A DNA stretch of 64,000 bases from Mesorhizobium helmanticense (GTDB lineage: Bacteria > Pseudomonadota > Alphaproteobacteria > Rhizobiales > Rhizobiaceae). The notes beneath the pieces are model-generated. The model searched no databases. It was not told where the DNA came from and saw nothing but the letters and a program-made list of their open reading frames with translations. The stretch spans positions 1 to 64,000 of the forward strand of contig NZ_PZJX01000053.1 in the NCBI RefSeq assembly GCF_003034915.1, in the 5' to 3' direction. Below are positions 8,025-16,534 of this stretch, piece after piece. Positions within the stretch are counted from its first letter, which is position 1, and the number at the start of each line of letters is the position of its first letter. Made by a program: the position numbers and the translations under genes.

Positions 8025-8897
8025 ATGTCCCTCGATCCTATCTTCATATCCGGAACGATTGCGGCCGCCGCATTGATCGGTGTGGGCATAACCCATGCGC
8101 TAGACAATAGTTCTTTGGAGCTCTCCCAACTGACAGCCGTGAGCGAACTGGTGCTCGTGGGGCCCGGTTCATTCGATCATCCAAAGGCCGGGGAATTCCT
8201 CAAGGAGAACCATCCTGTCGCAGCGCCTATTGTGCAAGAAACCATCCATGCGCCTCTGGAGATCATGAAATACCAGGTAAGCGTTTCCGAATACGGACGG
8301 TGCGTGGCGGACGGCGCCTGCAAGCCCATCGACGCTCGCAAGAGTGGCAACGTTCCGGTTACCGGCGTGAGCCACATGGACGCCGAAGCCTATGCGACCT
8401 GGCTGTCAAGCCGCACAGGTGAGGCATGGCGGCTGCCCACGGACGTCGAGTGGGCCTACGCCGCCGGCGAACGATTCCGGGGCGACATGGAGAGTGGTGA
8501 AAGCGACCCGAATAACCCGGCTCGGCGATGGCTCGCCCGGTATCGCACCGAAACCGCTCTTGGTCGTAAGCCAGATCCTGAACCAAGGCTACAAGGCGCT
8601 TTTGGTATCAACTCAAAAGGACTGGCGGACGTTGCGGGCAACATCTGGGAATGGACCTCGACGTGCTACATCCATGCAACAATGGCCAGCGACGGCTTGG
8701 GGATCGCGAGTTCGATCGACAATTGCGGCGTGCACGCCGTGGAAGGCTTCCATCGCACCTACATGTCGAACTTCATCCGGGACGGCAAGAGCGGCGGTTG
8801 CGCCGTCGGCACGCCGCCCGACAATCTGGGTTTCCGGCTTGTCCGCGACCAGCCCAGTCTTGCGCGGACCCTCCTCCGGCGCCTGGGACTCGCCTGA
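8025..8897 (+). CDS. nirV: NirV, formylglycine-generating-enzyme-like protein
   Basis: Protein of about 290 residues with a hydrophobic N-terminus and a SUMF1/FGE-sulfatase domain, seen in MKYQVSVSEYGRCV, the PVTGVSHMDAEAYATWLSSRTGEAWRLPTDVEWAYAAG stretch, NIWEWTS and NLGFRLVRD. NirV is commonly cotranscribed with nirK; its exact role in nitrite reductase maturation or expression is not settled. The start is uncertain: ATG 8025 is preferred, but the frame is open back to a TTG at 7941 that overlaps the nirK end. It is followed by a truncated hemoglobin gene 19 bases downstream, probably in one operon. Confidence 0.88.
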   Translation: MSLDPIFISGTIAAAALIGVGITHALDNSSLELSQLTAVSELVLVGPGSFDHPKAGEFLKENHPVAAPIVQETIHAPLEIMKYQVSVSEYGRCVADGACKPIDARKSGNVPVTGVSHMDAEAYATWLSSRTGEAWRLPTDVEWAYAAGERFRGDMESGESDPNNPARRWLARYRTETALGRKPDPEPRLQGAFGINSKGLADVAGNIWEWTSTCYIHATMASDGLGIASSIDNCGVHAVEGFHRTYMSNFIRDGKSGGCAVGTPPDNLGFRLVRDQPSLARTLLRRLGLA

Positions 8898-8916
8898 CAG
8901 CATAAAGCGAGAGTGC

Positions 8917-9369
8917 ATGATGACGTTGAAATCAGCTCTGACCGATCGAGCGCGCCCGGTCGCGGAACAGCCTCTGGACCACGCCGCCGTCGATCGAACA
9001 TCGATCGGAAAACTGGTCCGCGAATTCTACGCAAAAGTCAGGAACGATGAGCGTCTGGGGCCGATTTTCGCGCGCGAAATCATCGGTGACTGGGAGCCGC
9101 ATCTGGAGAAAATGACGGACTTCTGGTGTTCCGTCATCCTGAAGAGCGGCGACTACCACGGACGCCCGGTGCCGGCGCATCTCAGGCTCAAGGATGTCAC
9201 CGAGGCCGATTTCGATGTCTGGCTGGCCCTGTTCCGCCAGACGACCGCCGAACTCTTCGCCCCGGAAACAGCGGCGGTGTTTGTCGACAGAGCCGAGCGC
9301 ATCGCGACAAGCCTGAAATTGGCGATGTTCTTTCGCCTCGCTCCCGCCGCGACGGTCGGTGGTCAATAG
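8917..9369 (+). CDS. group III truncated hemoglobin
   Basis: Small haem protein of 150 residues of the truncated hemoglobin class, most like group III: it has VREFYAKVRNDERLGPIFAREI, then WEPHLEKMTDFWCSVILKSGDYHGRPVPAHLRL with the proximal histidine region. In a nirK-nirV operon it plausibly handles NO or nitrite-derived radicals (inference). ATG 8917 and ATG 8920 are adjacent; the first is used. The same frame is open upstream within nirV, which is out-of-frame overlap. Confidence 0.85.
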   Translation: MMTLKSALTDRARPVAEQPLDHAAVDRTSIGKLVREFYAKVRNDERLGPIFAREIIGDWEPHLEKMTDFWCSVILKSGDYHGRPVPAHLRLKDVTEADFDVWLALFRQTTAELFAPETAAVFVDRAERIATSLKLAMFFRLAPAATVGGQ

Positions 9370-9468
9370 GGACATCGGCGAAAACTCGCGGATCGCGTCG
9401 AGCTCGACAGGCTCGCGAAGTTTGATTCTGCGCAAGGAAAACTTCCTTGGAGATTCTAGTTTCCTTCC

Positions 9469-9900
9469 ATGGTTCTCAACCTCTTCCTCGGCACGATCGT
9501 CATAAGCTTGACGGTCCTAATTCACACCTTTGGCCTCATCGCGGTCACCCAGGCGATGGGGCGTCTGGTGGCGCGATTCCGCATGCATGGTCGGCGAAGC
9601 CGGGTTGTCGCAATGATCAGCGTGGTGATGGGTCTTTTTGCCGTCATGACGGCGGAAGTCTGGCTATGGGCCGGGGTGTATCGCCTGCTTGGAGTCCTGC
9701 CCGACTTCGAGACCGCGCTCTACTTCTCCACCATCACCTTCTCGACCGTTGGCTATGGCGACGTCGTGCCAGCCCATGACTGGCGCGTTCTTGCGGCCCT
9801 GGAGGGCGTCAACGGGTTTCTGCTCATTGGCTGGTCGACCGCGTATCTGATCGCGGCTGGCACCCGAATCGGCCCATTCAAGACCGGCGAGCATTTCTGA
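9469..9900 (+). CDS. two-transmembrane ion channel (K+ channel pore type)
   Basis: Membrane protein of 143 residues with about four hydrophobic stretches and the potassium selectivity filter TVGYGD (about residue 93), preceded by a pore helix DFETALYFSTITFS. This is the Ion_trans_2 pore domain; no regulatory RCK/TrkA domain follows. It lies 99 bases after the truncated hemoglobin gene and is convergent with hemN. A link to the nitrite operon is only positional. No good ribosome binding site is seen directly before the ATG. Confidence 0.82.
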   Translation: MVLNLFLGTIVISLTVLIHTFGLIAVTQAMGRLVARFRMHGRRSRVVAMISVVMGLFAVMTAEVWLWAGVYRLLGVLPDFETALYFSTITFSTVGYGDVVPAHDWRVLAALEGVNGFLLIGWSTAYLIAAGTRIGPFKTGEHF

Positions 9901-9915
9901 CCGGCCGGCCGGCGC

Positions 9916-11277
9916 TCAGACCGCCACCGAATGCCTGGCTTTACCGGTTTCGAAATATTTGTCGAACCTGGCCGCTAGACTGCGGACAAAGGGACGATTT
10001 TCCACTGGCACCTTGAAACTGTCGCCATCGAGTTCCAGCAACCGAGCCGGATCCCGAAGCGCAATGGAACTCGCCTGGAGCAGAAGCTTCTGGCCGATTT
10101 CGCCGAAGCGTTCGATCAGATCGATCGCCGAGAAGGCGAAATCGCACATCAGCCGCTCGATGATCCAGCCGCGAACACGGTCATCATCGGACAACTCGAT
10201 GCCGCGCACGACAGCCAAGCCTCCCTGCTCCACCATGCGTCCGTATTCGGCGGTCGCCGGCATGTTCTGTGCATAACCCTGGCGAAACTGGCTGATCGAT
10301 GACGGGCCGAGGCCGATCAATGTCTCACAGCGATCCTCGGTGTAGCCCTGAAAGTTCCGGTGCAAGGTTCCGGTGCGTGCAGCAATGGCCAGCGCATCAT
10401 CGGATCTGGCGAAATGATCGAAGCCCACGGCTTGATATCCGGCCTTCAGCATAAGGCCGGCGGCAATTTGCGCCTGAGCGAAGCGTTCCATCGAGTCCGG
10501 CAGCCACGCCTCATCGATCATCGTCTGATGTTTTTTGAACCAGGGGACATGGGCGTAACCGAACAGCGCCATCCTGTCCGGCTCCAGGGTCAAGGCCTGC
10601 GAGACGGTGGAGGAAATGCCCTCCCTGGTCTGGTGCGGCAAGCCATAGAGGAGGTCCAGATTGACGGACGCAACGCCGCGCGAACGAACCCCGTCGACGA
10701 CAGCCTTTGTCTGCAGGAAGCTTTGCTCGCGGTTGATCGCCTTCTGCACCTTCGGATCGAAGTCCTGCACGCCGAGGCTCGCCCGCGTCATGCCGATCTC
10801 GGCGAGCGCGTCGAGGCGTGCCTCGTCCATGTCGTTCGGATCGATCTCGACGCTGATGCCGGCGTCCGGAAGAAAATCGAAGTTACCGCGCAAGACGGTT
10901 CCGAGTGCCACCATATCCTCGGGCTTCAGCATGGTGGGCGAACCGCCGCCGAAATGTACGGCGCGGACATGGCCCCTGCCGCTGACGAGGCCGCCGACTG
11001 TTGCGATCTCCGCATGCAGCGAGCGGAGATAGGCAGTCACCGGCTCGTAGTGTCGGGTCTGCTTGGTATGACACGCACAAAACCAGCAGAGCCGATCGCA
11101 GTAGGGGATGTGCAGGTAGAGCGAAATCTCCTCACCGCCTTCGATCGCTTCCAACCAGCCTCGCTGGACGGCAGCGTCGACGCCCGCGTGGAAATGCGGC
11201 GCTGTCGGGTAACTGGTATAGCGCGGCACATTCTCGCTCAGCCTGGCAGCCAATTCCTGTTGCATGTCGCCTTCCAT
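9916..11277 (-). CDS. hemN: oxygen-independent coproporphyrinogen III oxidase
   Basis: Radical SAM enzyme of 453 residues that converts coproporphyrinogen III to protoporphyrinogen IX without oxygen, needed for haem synthesis in microaerobic cells and for the cbb3 oxidase next door. The cluster motif is YCDRLCWFC (Cys60, Cys64, Cys67), followed by VHFGGGSPTML and the HemN C-terminal domain. Start is ATG 11277; an ATG 12 bases further in is also possible. It is divergent from fnrN and shares with it a perfect-spacing FNR box at 11322-11335. Confidence 0.96.
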   Translation of the reverse strand: MEGDMQQELAARLSENVPRYTSYPTAPHFHAGVDAAVQRGWLEAIEGGEEISLYLHIPYCDRLCWFCACHTKQTRHYEPVTAYLRSLHAEIATVGGLVSGRGHVRAVHFGGGSPTMLKPEDMVALGTVLRGNFDFLPDAGISVEIDPNDMDEARLDALAEIGMTRASLGVQDFDPKVQKAINREQSFLQTKAVVDGVRSRGVASVNLDLLYGLPHQTREGISSTVSQALTLEPDRMALFGYAHVPWFKKHQTMIDEAWLPDSMERFAQAQIAAGLMLKAGYQAVGFDHFARSDDALAIAARTGTLHRNFQGYTEDRCETLIGLGPSSISQFRQGYAQNMPATAEYGRMVEQGGLAVVRGIELSDDDRVRGWIIERLMCDFAFSAIDLIERFGEIGQKLLLQASSIALRDPARLLELDGDSFKVPVENRPFVRSLAARFDKYFETGKARHSVAV

Positions 11278-11321
11278 CTCTTCTTGCGGGATAAATCTGG
11301 CCGCAGCGGCGTGCCGATGCC

Positions 11322-11335
11322 TTGATTTCGGTCAA
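11322..11335. promoter_or_regulatory. FNR-type box between hemN and fnrN
   Basis: TTGAT-TTCG-GTCAA lies 45 bases before hemN and 81 bases before fnrN. It would allow low-oxygen activation of hemN and autoregulation of fnrN, as known for rhizobial fnrN genes. Confidence 0.8.
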
Positions 11336-11415
11336 AGCCCCCACGGACAAACTGCCGCAAGGCTTTTCCTGAGGCCGATGCTATCTTCCCCGCACGTGGA
11401 ATCCTTCGGACAATC

Positions 11416-12147
11416 ATGATGACAGTGCGCCAGGACGTTCACAGTGCCGGCATTCCCGTGCTTTGCCAATCTTGCGAAGCGCGGCACCGCGGCGTCTGCG
11501 GCGCGCTCGATCCCGACCAGCTTGTCGGGCTCGCCAAGACCTCGTCGAGGCACAAGATCGAGCCGGGGGTCGAACTGATTGGCGACGCCGAGACCGTCGA
11601 CAGCTACTCGAACGTGCTCTCAGGCGTGGTGAAGCTGACAAAGAGCCTTTCGGACGGCCGCCAGCAGATTGTCGGTCTTCAGTTTGCACCAGATTTCCTG
11701 GGAAGGCCGTTCAAGGCGGAAAGTGCGATCAACGCGGAGGCGGCGACGAACGTCTCCCTGTGCTCGTTCCCGAAGACGGCCATCGAACGAATGATGAAGG
11801 AATCGCCGGAGCTCGAGCATCGCCTGCTCAGGCAGACACTGAACGAACTCGACGAGGCGCGCGAATGGATGGTGACGCTGGGGCGCAAGACCGCGTCGGA
11901 GAAGGTGGCGAGCTTCCTCCTGATGATCGCCAGGAACATCGATCCCACGGCCGACCCGGCCGCTAGGTCGGCGACCTTCGACCTGCCGCTGACACGCGCC
12001 GATATCGCGGATTTCCTCGGCCTGACAATCGAGACGGTGAGCCGCCAGCTGACCAGGCTGCGAACCGAGAATGTGATCCGGATCGACAACAACCGCCATG
12101 TGACAGTGGACAGCCTTGCACGGTTGGAGCAACGCTCCGGCGCCTAG
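11416..12147 (+). CDS. fnrN: FnrN-type oxygen-responsive regulator (4Fe-4S)
   Basis: Crp/Fnr regulator of 243 residues with an N-terminal cysteine set C17-x2-C20-x7-C28 and a central Cys116, the pattern of ligands to the oxygen-labile 4Fe-4S cluster in Fnr, FnrN and Anr. The C-terminal helix-turn-helix is LTRADIADFLGLTIETVSRQLTRLR, with the E-x2-SR residues that read the TTGAT half site. In rhizobia FnrN activates fixNOQP and hemN. Its stop codon is the first TAG of a RIME-like repeat. Confidence 0.93.
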   Translation: MMTVRQDVHSAGIPVLCQSCEARHRGVCGALDPDQLVGLAKTSSRHKIEPGVELIGDAETVDSYSNVLSGVVKLTKSLSDGRQQIVGLQFAPDFLGRPFKAESAINAEAATNVSLCSFPKTAIERMMKESPELEHRLLRQTLNELDEAREWMVTLGRKTASEKVASFLLMIARNIDPTADPAARSATFDLPLTRADIADFLGLTIETVSRQLTRLRTENVIRIDNNRHVTVDSLARLEQRSGA

Positions 12148-12254
12148 AGCCGGTCAGGTCAAGTCGATCTGAAATCTGAATCCGGCTCTAAATCAAAGAG
12201 ATAGAGCATGATGTCGCCCGAAACCCGCTTCACACTTTTCGGCATCATGCTCTA
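12145..12254. repeat. RIME-like two-hairpin element, copy 1 (reverse orientation)
   Basis: A 110-bp palindromic element bounded by CTAGAG and CTCTAG. It carries two stem-loops; the one starting AGAGCCGG is shortened by several bases compared with the other copies. It fills the whole spacer between fnrN and the convergent hemerythrin-like gene and supplies the TAG stop codon of each. Other copies are at 24109-24221, 33747-33862 and 52138-52253. Confidence 0.85.
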
Positions 12255-12692
12255 GGCTGCGTCAACGATCCCGATCATCGGCAAGACATGCTCGCGCTCA
12301 AATGCTATATGCCGGCGCAGGTTCTCGAACAGGCCGCGCAGCATAAAACCGACGGCTTCGGGGTTCTCGACAGTCTTGCCGTGACCGATCGCCAATAGAA
12401 TTTCAGTCACCTCGCCGGCAAAGCATTCGTCTTCTACATGCTCGGCTCGCAATCGCCGGGTTGAGGCAAGGTTCGCATTACTGCCGACCACGGCCTCCTC
12501 GTAGGCAGGGAAGATGATCGTCTCTTCGTACTGATGAATGCTGCGCAAAAGCGGCACGACCGCGTTGGCGGTGCGCAGGCACGTCAGACGGTCGACGCCT
12601 GGCAAAGCGTCGGCGATTCTTTCCAGAGCGTCGCAGAGCCTCAGTTTCTCGTCATGCGCGCGCTTCATCACGGCCGCCGGGACTGCCTCCAT
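12252..12692 (-). CDS. hemerythrin-like domain protein
   Basis: Cytosolic protein of 146 residues with a four-helix hemerythrin-type fold. Candidate di-iron ligands are KRAHDEK, RSIHQYEETIIFPAYE, RAEHVEDE and RRHIAFEREHVLP. Such proteins bind O2 or NO or act in repair under nitrosative stress; which applies is unknown. ATG 12692 is chosen because the longer open frame to 12863 would run over the FNR box at 12850-12863, which should be promoter. It is divergent from ccoN and convergent with fnrN. Confidence 0.8.
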   Translation of the reverse strand: MEAVPAAVMKRAHDEKLRLCDALERIADALPGVDRLTCLRTANAVVPLLRSIHQYEETIIFPAYEEAVVGSNANLASTRRLRAEHVEDECFAGEVTEILLAIGHGKTVENPEAVGFMLRGLFENLRRHIAFEREHVLPMIGIVDAA

Positions 12693-12849
12693 GGTAGATC
12701 GGTCAGTTGGTATCGAATTCTCTCGGCGTGTCTCGAATAGCGACGATCCCCGCTCTTTCTCTCCGTTCAACTGATCCCTCCGTTCAACCAACAGGCAACC
12801 TCCTGACTGTTTGCGAGCCCAACGCTGCCCAATCTGAAAGTAGCGGGCT

Positions 12850-12863
12850 TTGACTTGGATCAA
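12850..12863. promoter_or_regulatory. FNR-type box upstream of ccoN
   Basis: TTGAC-TTGG-ATCAA lies about 87 bases before the ccoN start and about 158 bases before the hemerythrin-like gene on the other strand. Sites of this form control fixNOQP through FixK or FnrN in rhizobia. Confidence 0.82.
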
Positions 12864-12943
12864 GGCGGCAACGAAGCAACTGCGGAATTGGTGTCGCGGC
12901 GGATTGGTGTTCGCAGATTGGAATTCAACGCCGGGGACATGTC

Positions 12944-14554
12944 ATGAGATTTGGCACGGAAATCGCCGTTTTAGGCTTGCTCACATTCGCGGCGCTGGCG
13001 GCAGCCGGTTTTGGTGTGGACGAACCTTTCCGGCAGCATATGTGGGTGCTGTTCTTTGTGTTGCTCGGCTTTGTTGCCGTCCTTATTCGTAATACGAACT
13101 TCAAACCGGCCACCCCGGTCGACCCTTCCGCCTATATGGACGGGCCAATCCGCTACGGCGCCATCGCCACCATGTTCTGGGGTGTCGTCGGCATGCTTGT
13201 CGGCGTGGTCATCGCGCTGCAGCTTGCCTACCCGGACCTCAACATCGAGCCCTGGTTCAACCTCGGCCGGCTGCGGCCACTGCATACGTCCGGCGTCGTT
13301 TTCGCCTTCGGCGGCAATGCGCTCATCTGCACGTCCATGTATGTCGTGCAGCGCACCAGCCGCGCCCGGCTGTTCGGCGGCAATCTCGCCTGGTTCGTAT
13401 TCTGGGGCTATCAACTCTTCATCGTCATGGCCGCGACCGGCTACCTGCTCGGCATAACCGAGAGCCGCGAATACGCCGAGCCCGAATGGTATGTGGATAT
13501 ATGGCTGACCATCGTCTGGGTCGCCTACCTCCTGCTGTTCCTCGGCACCATCCTGAAGCGCAAGGAACCGCATATCTACGTCGCCAACTGGTTCTATCTG
13601 TCCTTCATCGTGACCATTGCGATGCTGCATATCGTCAATAACCTGTCGATGCCCGTTTCTCTCCTGGGCTCAAAGAGTTACTCCGCGTTCTCCGGCGTAC
13701 AGGACGCCTTGACGCAATGGTGGTACGGCCACAATGCCGTCGGTTTCTTCCTCACAGCCGGCTTCCTCGGCATGATGTATTACTTCGTGCCCAAGCAGGT
13801 GAACCGGCCGGTCTATTCCTACCGTCTCTCGATCATCCATTTCTGGGCGCTGATCTTCCTCTACATCTGGGCAGGCCCGCACCACCTCCATTACACCGCC
13901 CTGCCCGACTGGGCGCAGACGCTCGGCATGGTGTTTTCGATCATGCTTTGGATGCCCTCGTGGGGAGGCATGATCAACGGCCTGATGACGCTGTCCGGCG
14001 CCTGGGACAAGCTGCGTACCGATCCGATCGTTCGCATGATGGTGATGGCAATCGCCTTCTACGGCATGTCGACCTTCGAAGGTCCGATGATGTCGATCAA
14101 GGCAGTAAATTCGCTGTCGCACTACACGGACTGGACCATCGGGCATGTCCATTCCGGCGCGCTCGGCTGGGTAGGCATGATCTCGTTCGGCGCGATCTAT
14201 TACATGGTGCCGAAGCTCTGGAACCGTGATCGCCTCTATTCGCTGCGGCTCGTCACCTGGCACTTCTGGCTGGCGACCCTCGGGATCGTCGTCTACGCCG
14301 CGGTGATGTGGGTTTCCGGCATCATGCAGGGCCTGATGTGGCGCGAGTACGACGAGCAGGGCTTCCTGGTCTACTCGTTCGCCGAGACCGTGGCCGCCAT
14401 GCATCCCTACTACGTCATGCGCGCAGCGGGTGGCGCGATGTATCTTGCCGGCGCCCTGATCATGGCCTGGAACATCACCATGACCATCCTCGGCTATCAG
14501 CGCGAGGAGGAGCCGATGCCGGGCGCCATCCCCGCCCTTCAGCCTGCACAATAA
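12944..14554 (+). CDS. ccoN: cbb3-type cytochrome c oxidase subunit I
   Basis: Catalytic subunit (536 residues) of the high-affinity cbb3 oxidase, an inner-membrane haem-copper proton pump that lets rhizobia respire at very low oxygen. About twelve or more membrane segments are evident, with histidine-rich motifs such as RPLHTSGVVFAFGGNAL, WWYGHNAVGFFLTAGFLGMMYYFVPK, WAGPHHLHYTALPDW and HWTIGHVHSGALGW-like DWTIGHVHSGALGWVGM holding the haem and copper ligands. ATG 12944 follows GGGGA. It heads the ccoNOQP operon, also known as fixNOQP, behind an FNR box. Confidence 0.98.
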   Translation: MRFGTEIAVLGLLTFAALAAAGFGVDEPFRQHMWVLFFVLLGFVAVLIRNTNFKPATPVDPSAYMDGPIRYGAIATMFWGVVGMLVGVVIALQLAYPDLNIEPWFNLGRLRPLHTSGVVFAFGGNALICTSMYVVQRTSRARLFGGNLAWFVFWGYQLFIVMAATGYLLGITESREYAEPEWYVDIWLTIVWVAYLLLFLGTILKRKEPHIYVANWFYLSFIVTIAMLHIVNNLSMPVSLLGSKSYSAFSGVQDALTQWWYGHNAVGFFLTAGFLGMMYYFVPKQVNRPVYSYRLSIIHFWALIFLYIWAGPHHLHYTALPDWAQTLGMVFSIMLWMPSWGGMINGLMTLSGAWDKLRTDPIVRMMVMAIAFYGMSTFEGPMMSIKAVNSLSHYTDWTIGHVHSGALGWVGMISFGAIYYMVPKLWNRDRLYSLRLVTWHFWLATLGIVVYAAVMWVSGIMQGLMWREYDEQGFLVYSFAETVAAMHPYYVMRAAGGAMYLAGALIMAWNITMTILGYQREEEPMPGAIPALQPAQ

Positions 14555-14565
14555 GGAGCCAGACA

Positions 14566-15297
14566 ATGGGCTTGATGGACAAACACGCGATCATCGAGAA
14601 GAACGCCACGCTTCTTCTCGTTGGCTCCCTCCTGGTGGTGACAGTCGGCGGCATCGTCGAAATCGCACCGCTCTTCTATCTCGACAACACGATCGAAAAG
14701 GTCGAAGGCATGCGGCCTTATTCGCCGCTCGAACTCGCCGGACGCAACATCTATGTGCGTGAGGGCTGCTATCTCTGCCACAGCCAGATGATCAGGCCGT
14801 TCCGCGACGAGGTCGAGCGCTACGGTCACTACAGCCTGGCGGCCGAGTCGATGTACGATCACCCGTTCCAGTGGGGATCGAAGCGCACGGGGCCGGACCT
14901 CGCCAGGGTCGGTGATCGCTACTCGAATGAGTGGCACGTCCAGCATCTTGCAGAGCCGCGCTCGGTGGTGCCGGAATCGATCATGCCGAGCTATGCCTTC
15001 CTCAAGGACGCGCCGATCGAGGTGAAGGACTTCTCGACGCACCTTATCGCAAACCGGCGCGTCGGCGTCCCCTACTCCGATGACATGATCGCTCACGCCG
15101 GAGATGACCTGGCAGCGCAGGCCAATCCCAATGCCGATACATCCGACCTGGAGGGCCGTTACCCGAAGGCCAAGCTCGGCGACTTCGACGGCAACCCGCA
15201 ACAGGTCACCGAGATGGACGCCCTGGTCGCTTATCTGCAGATGCTCGGCACGCTGGTCGATTTCAAGACCTACGACGAAGCCGCGGGCTACCGCTGA
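14566..15297 (+). CDS. ccoO: cbb3 oxidase subunit II, monohaem cytochrome c
   Basis: Subunit of 243 residues with one N-terminal membrane anchor (TLLLVGSLLVVTVGGIVEIAPLFYL) and a periplasmic cytochrome c domain with the haem motif CYLCH. It transfers electrons from CcoP to the catalytic subunit. The spacing to ccoN is 11 bases with AGGAG in between, and ccoQ starts 11 bases after its stop. Confidence 0.97.
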   Translation: MGLMDKHAIIEKNATLLLVGSLLVVTVGGIVEIAPLFYLDNTIEKVEGMRPYSPLELAGRNIYVREGCYLCHSQMIRPFRDEVERYGHYSLAAESMYDHPFQWGSKRTGPDLARVGDRYSNEWHVQHLAEPRSVVPESIMPSYAFLKDAPIEVKDFSTHLIANRRVGVPYSDDMIAHAGDDLAAQANPNADTSDLEGRYPKAKLGDFDGNPQQVTEMDALVAYLQMLGTLVDFKTYDEAAGYR

Positions 15298-15308
15298 GGA
15301 GAATGACG

Positions 15309-15458
15309 ATGGACTACAATCTGATGAGGGAGTTTGCCGACAGTTGGGCGTTGCTCGCCATGGCGCTTTTCTTCGTCGGCGTAATCGCCTTCGCATTCCG
15401 CCCTGGCAGCCGCAAGCAGGCCGACGAGGCCGCCCGGATCCCTCTCAAGGACGACTGA
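15309..15458 (+). CDS. ccoQ: cbb3 oxidase small subunit CcoQ
   Basis: Small membrane subunit of 49 residues: MDYNLMREFADSWALLAMAL, a single transmembrane helix, then a charged tail ending PLKDD. It stabilises the CcoP interaction in the cbb3 complex. The ATG at 15309 lies seven bases behind AGGAG (15297-15301); an ATG two codons earlier (15303) is too close. It sits between ccoO and ccoP, two bases before the ccoP start. Confidence 0.93.
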   Translation: MDYNLMREFADSWALLAMALFFVGVIAFAFRPGSRKQADEAARIPLKDD

Positions 15459-15460
15459 TC

Positions 15461-16324
15461 ATGAGCAACGAGCATATAGACGAAGTGTCGGGCGTCCCCA
15501 CCACCGGCCACGAGTGGGACGGTATCAAAGAACTCAACAACCCACTTCCGCGCTGGTGGGTCTGGACGTTCTACATCACCATTGTCTGGGCGATAGGCTA
15601 TACCATCGCCTATCCGGCATGGCCGATGCTGAACTCGGCGACCAAGGGCGTGCTCGGCTATTCGAGCCGCAACGATGTCAAGAACGAGCTTGCCGCGGCC
15701 GAACTCGCCAAGGCCGAATATGCCGCGGCGGTACAGTCGAAAACCGTCTCGGAGATTGCAGGCGACGACGCGTTGCGCGAATTCGCTGTTGCCGCCGGCA
15801 GCGCTGCGTTCAAGGTCAATTGCGTGCAGTGCCACGCCTCCGGTGCCCAGGGATCCAAGGGCTTTCCCAACCTCAATGACGACGACTGGTTGTGGGGCGG
15901 CAGCGCCGAGCAGATCCAGCAAACGATCACCCACGGCATCCGCTTCGCATCCGACCCGGATACGCGCCTGGCAGAAATGCCGGCTTTTGGCGAGATCATC
16001 ACGCCCGACCAGATCGTACAGGCCAGCGCCTATGTCGCCAGCCTGTCAGGCCCGGTTCAAGATGCAAAACTGGTCGAGCCCGGCGCCCAGGTTTTCGCGG
16101 AAAACTGCGCGGCCTGCCATGGCGATAATGCAAAAGGCAACAAAGAGCTCGGCGCGCCCGATCTGACCGATGCGATCTGGCTCTACGGATCCGGCGAAAC
16201 AGCCATCGCCGCGCAGATCCGCGCACCCAGACACGGCGTGATGCCGGCCTGGGTCGAACGTCTCGGCGAAACCAGGGTCAAGGAACTCGCAGTCTACATT
16301 CATTCGCTTGGTGGTGGAGAATAG
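15461..16324 (+). CDS. ccoP: cbb3 oxidase subunit III, dihaem cytochrome c
   Basis: Subunit of 287 residues that accepts electrons from the bc1 complex or soluble cytochrome c and passes them to CcoO. It has the family N-terminus (GHEWDGIKELNNPLPRWWVWTFY, one membrane helix) and two haem c motifs, CVQCH and CAACH. It is the last gene of ccoNOQP; about 85 bases later an FNR box introduces ccoGHIS. Confidence 0.97.
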   Translation: MSNEHIDEVSGVPTTGHEWDGIKELNNPLPRWWVWTFYITIVWAIGYTIAYPAWPMLNSATKGVLGYSSRNDVKNELAAAELAKAEYAAAVQSKTVSEIAGDDALREFAVAAGSAAFKVNCVQCHASGAQGSKGFPNLNDDDWLWGGSAEQIQQTITHGIRFASDPDTRLAEMPAFGEIITPDQIVQASAYVASLSGPVQDAKLVEPGAQVFAENCAACHGDNAKGNKELGAPDLTDAIWLYGSGETAIAAQIRAPRHGVMPAWVERLGETRVKELAVYIHSLGGGE

Positions 16325-16410
16325 GAGCGGGGGCCTATTCTCGGCCCTCCGCCGTCCAAGCGACGAGGCCCGGCCTGGCCGGGCCTCGACTGCATTCCGG
16401 CGTCCGGCGA

Positions 16411-16424
16411 TTGACTTGCATCAA
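16411..16424. promoter_or_regulatory. FNR-type box upstream of ccoG
   Basis: TTGAC-TTGC-ATCAA is centred about 118 bases before the ccoG start, giving ccoGHIS its own low-oxygen promoter apart from ccoNOQP. Confidence 0.78.
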
Positions 16425-16534
16425 CGCGGCGCAGTCCGCCCTGTAGCAAGGCTTGTTCAACGCGGCATTTCGCGCACCGGCCGAAGAACAAGTCCGACTG
16501 GGCGCCCCGAAAACCATAAGCCGCGCGACTGGAG

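Noticed and set aside
6806..8107. 433-residue open frame opposite nirK
   Set aside because: Antisense shadow; nirK has its full set of copper ligands on the plus strand.
12693..12863. Longer N-terminus of the hemerythrin-like protein
   Set aside because: It would be encoded across the FNR box at 12850-12863, and the extra residues do not resemble the hemerythrin domain.
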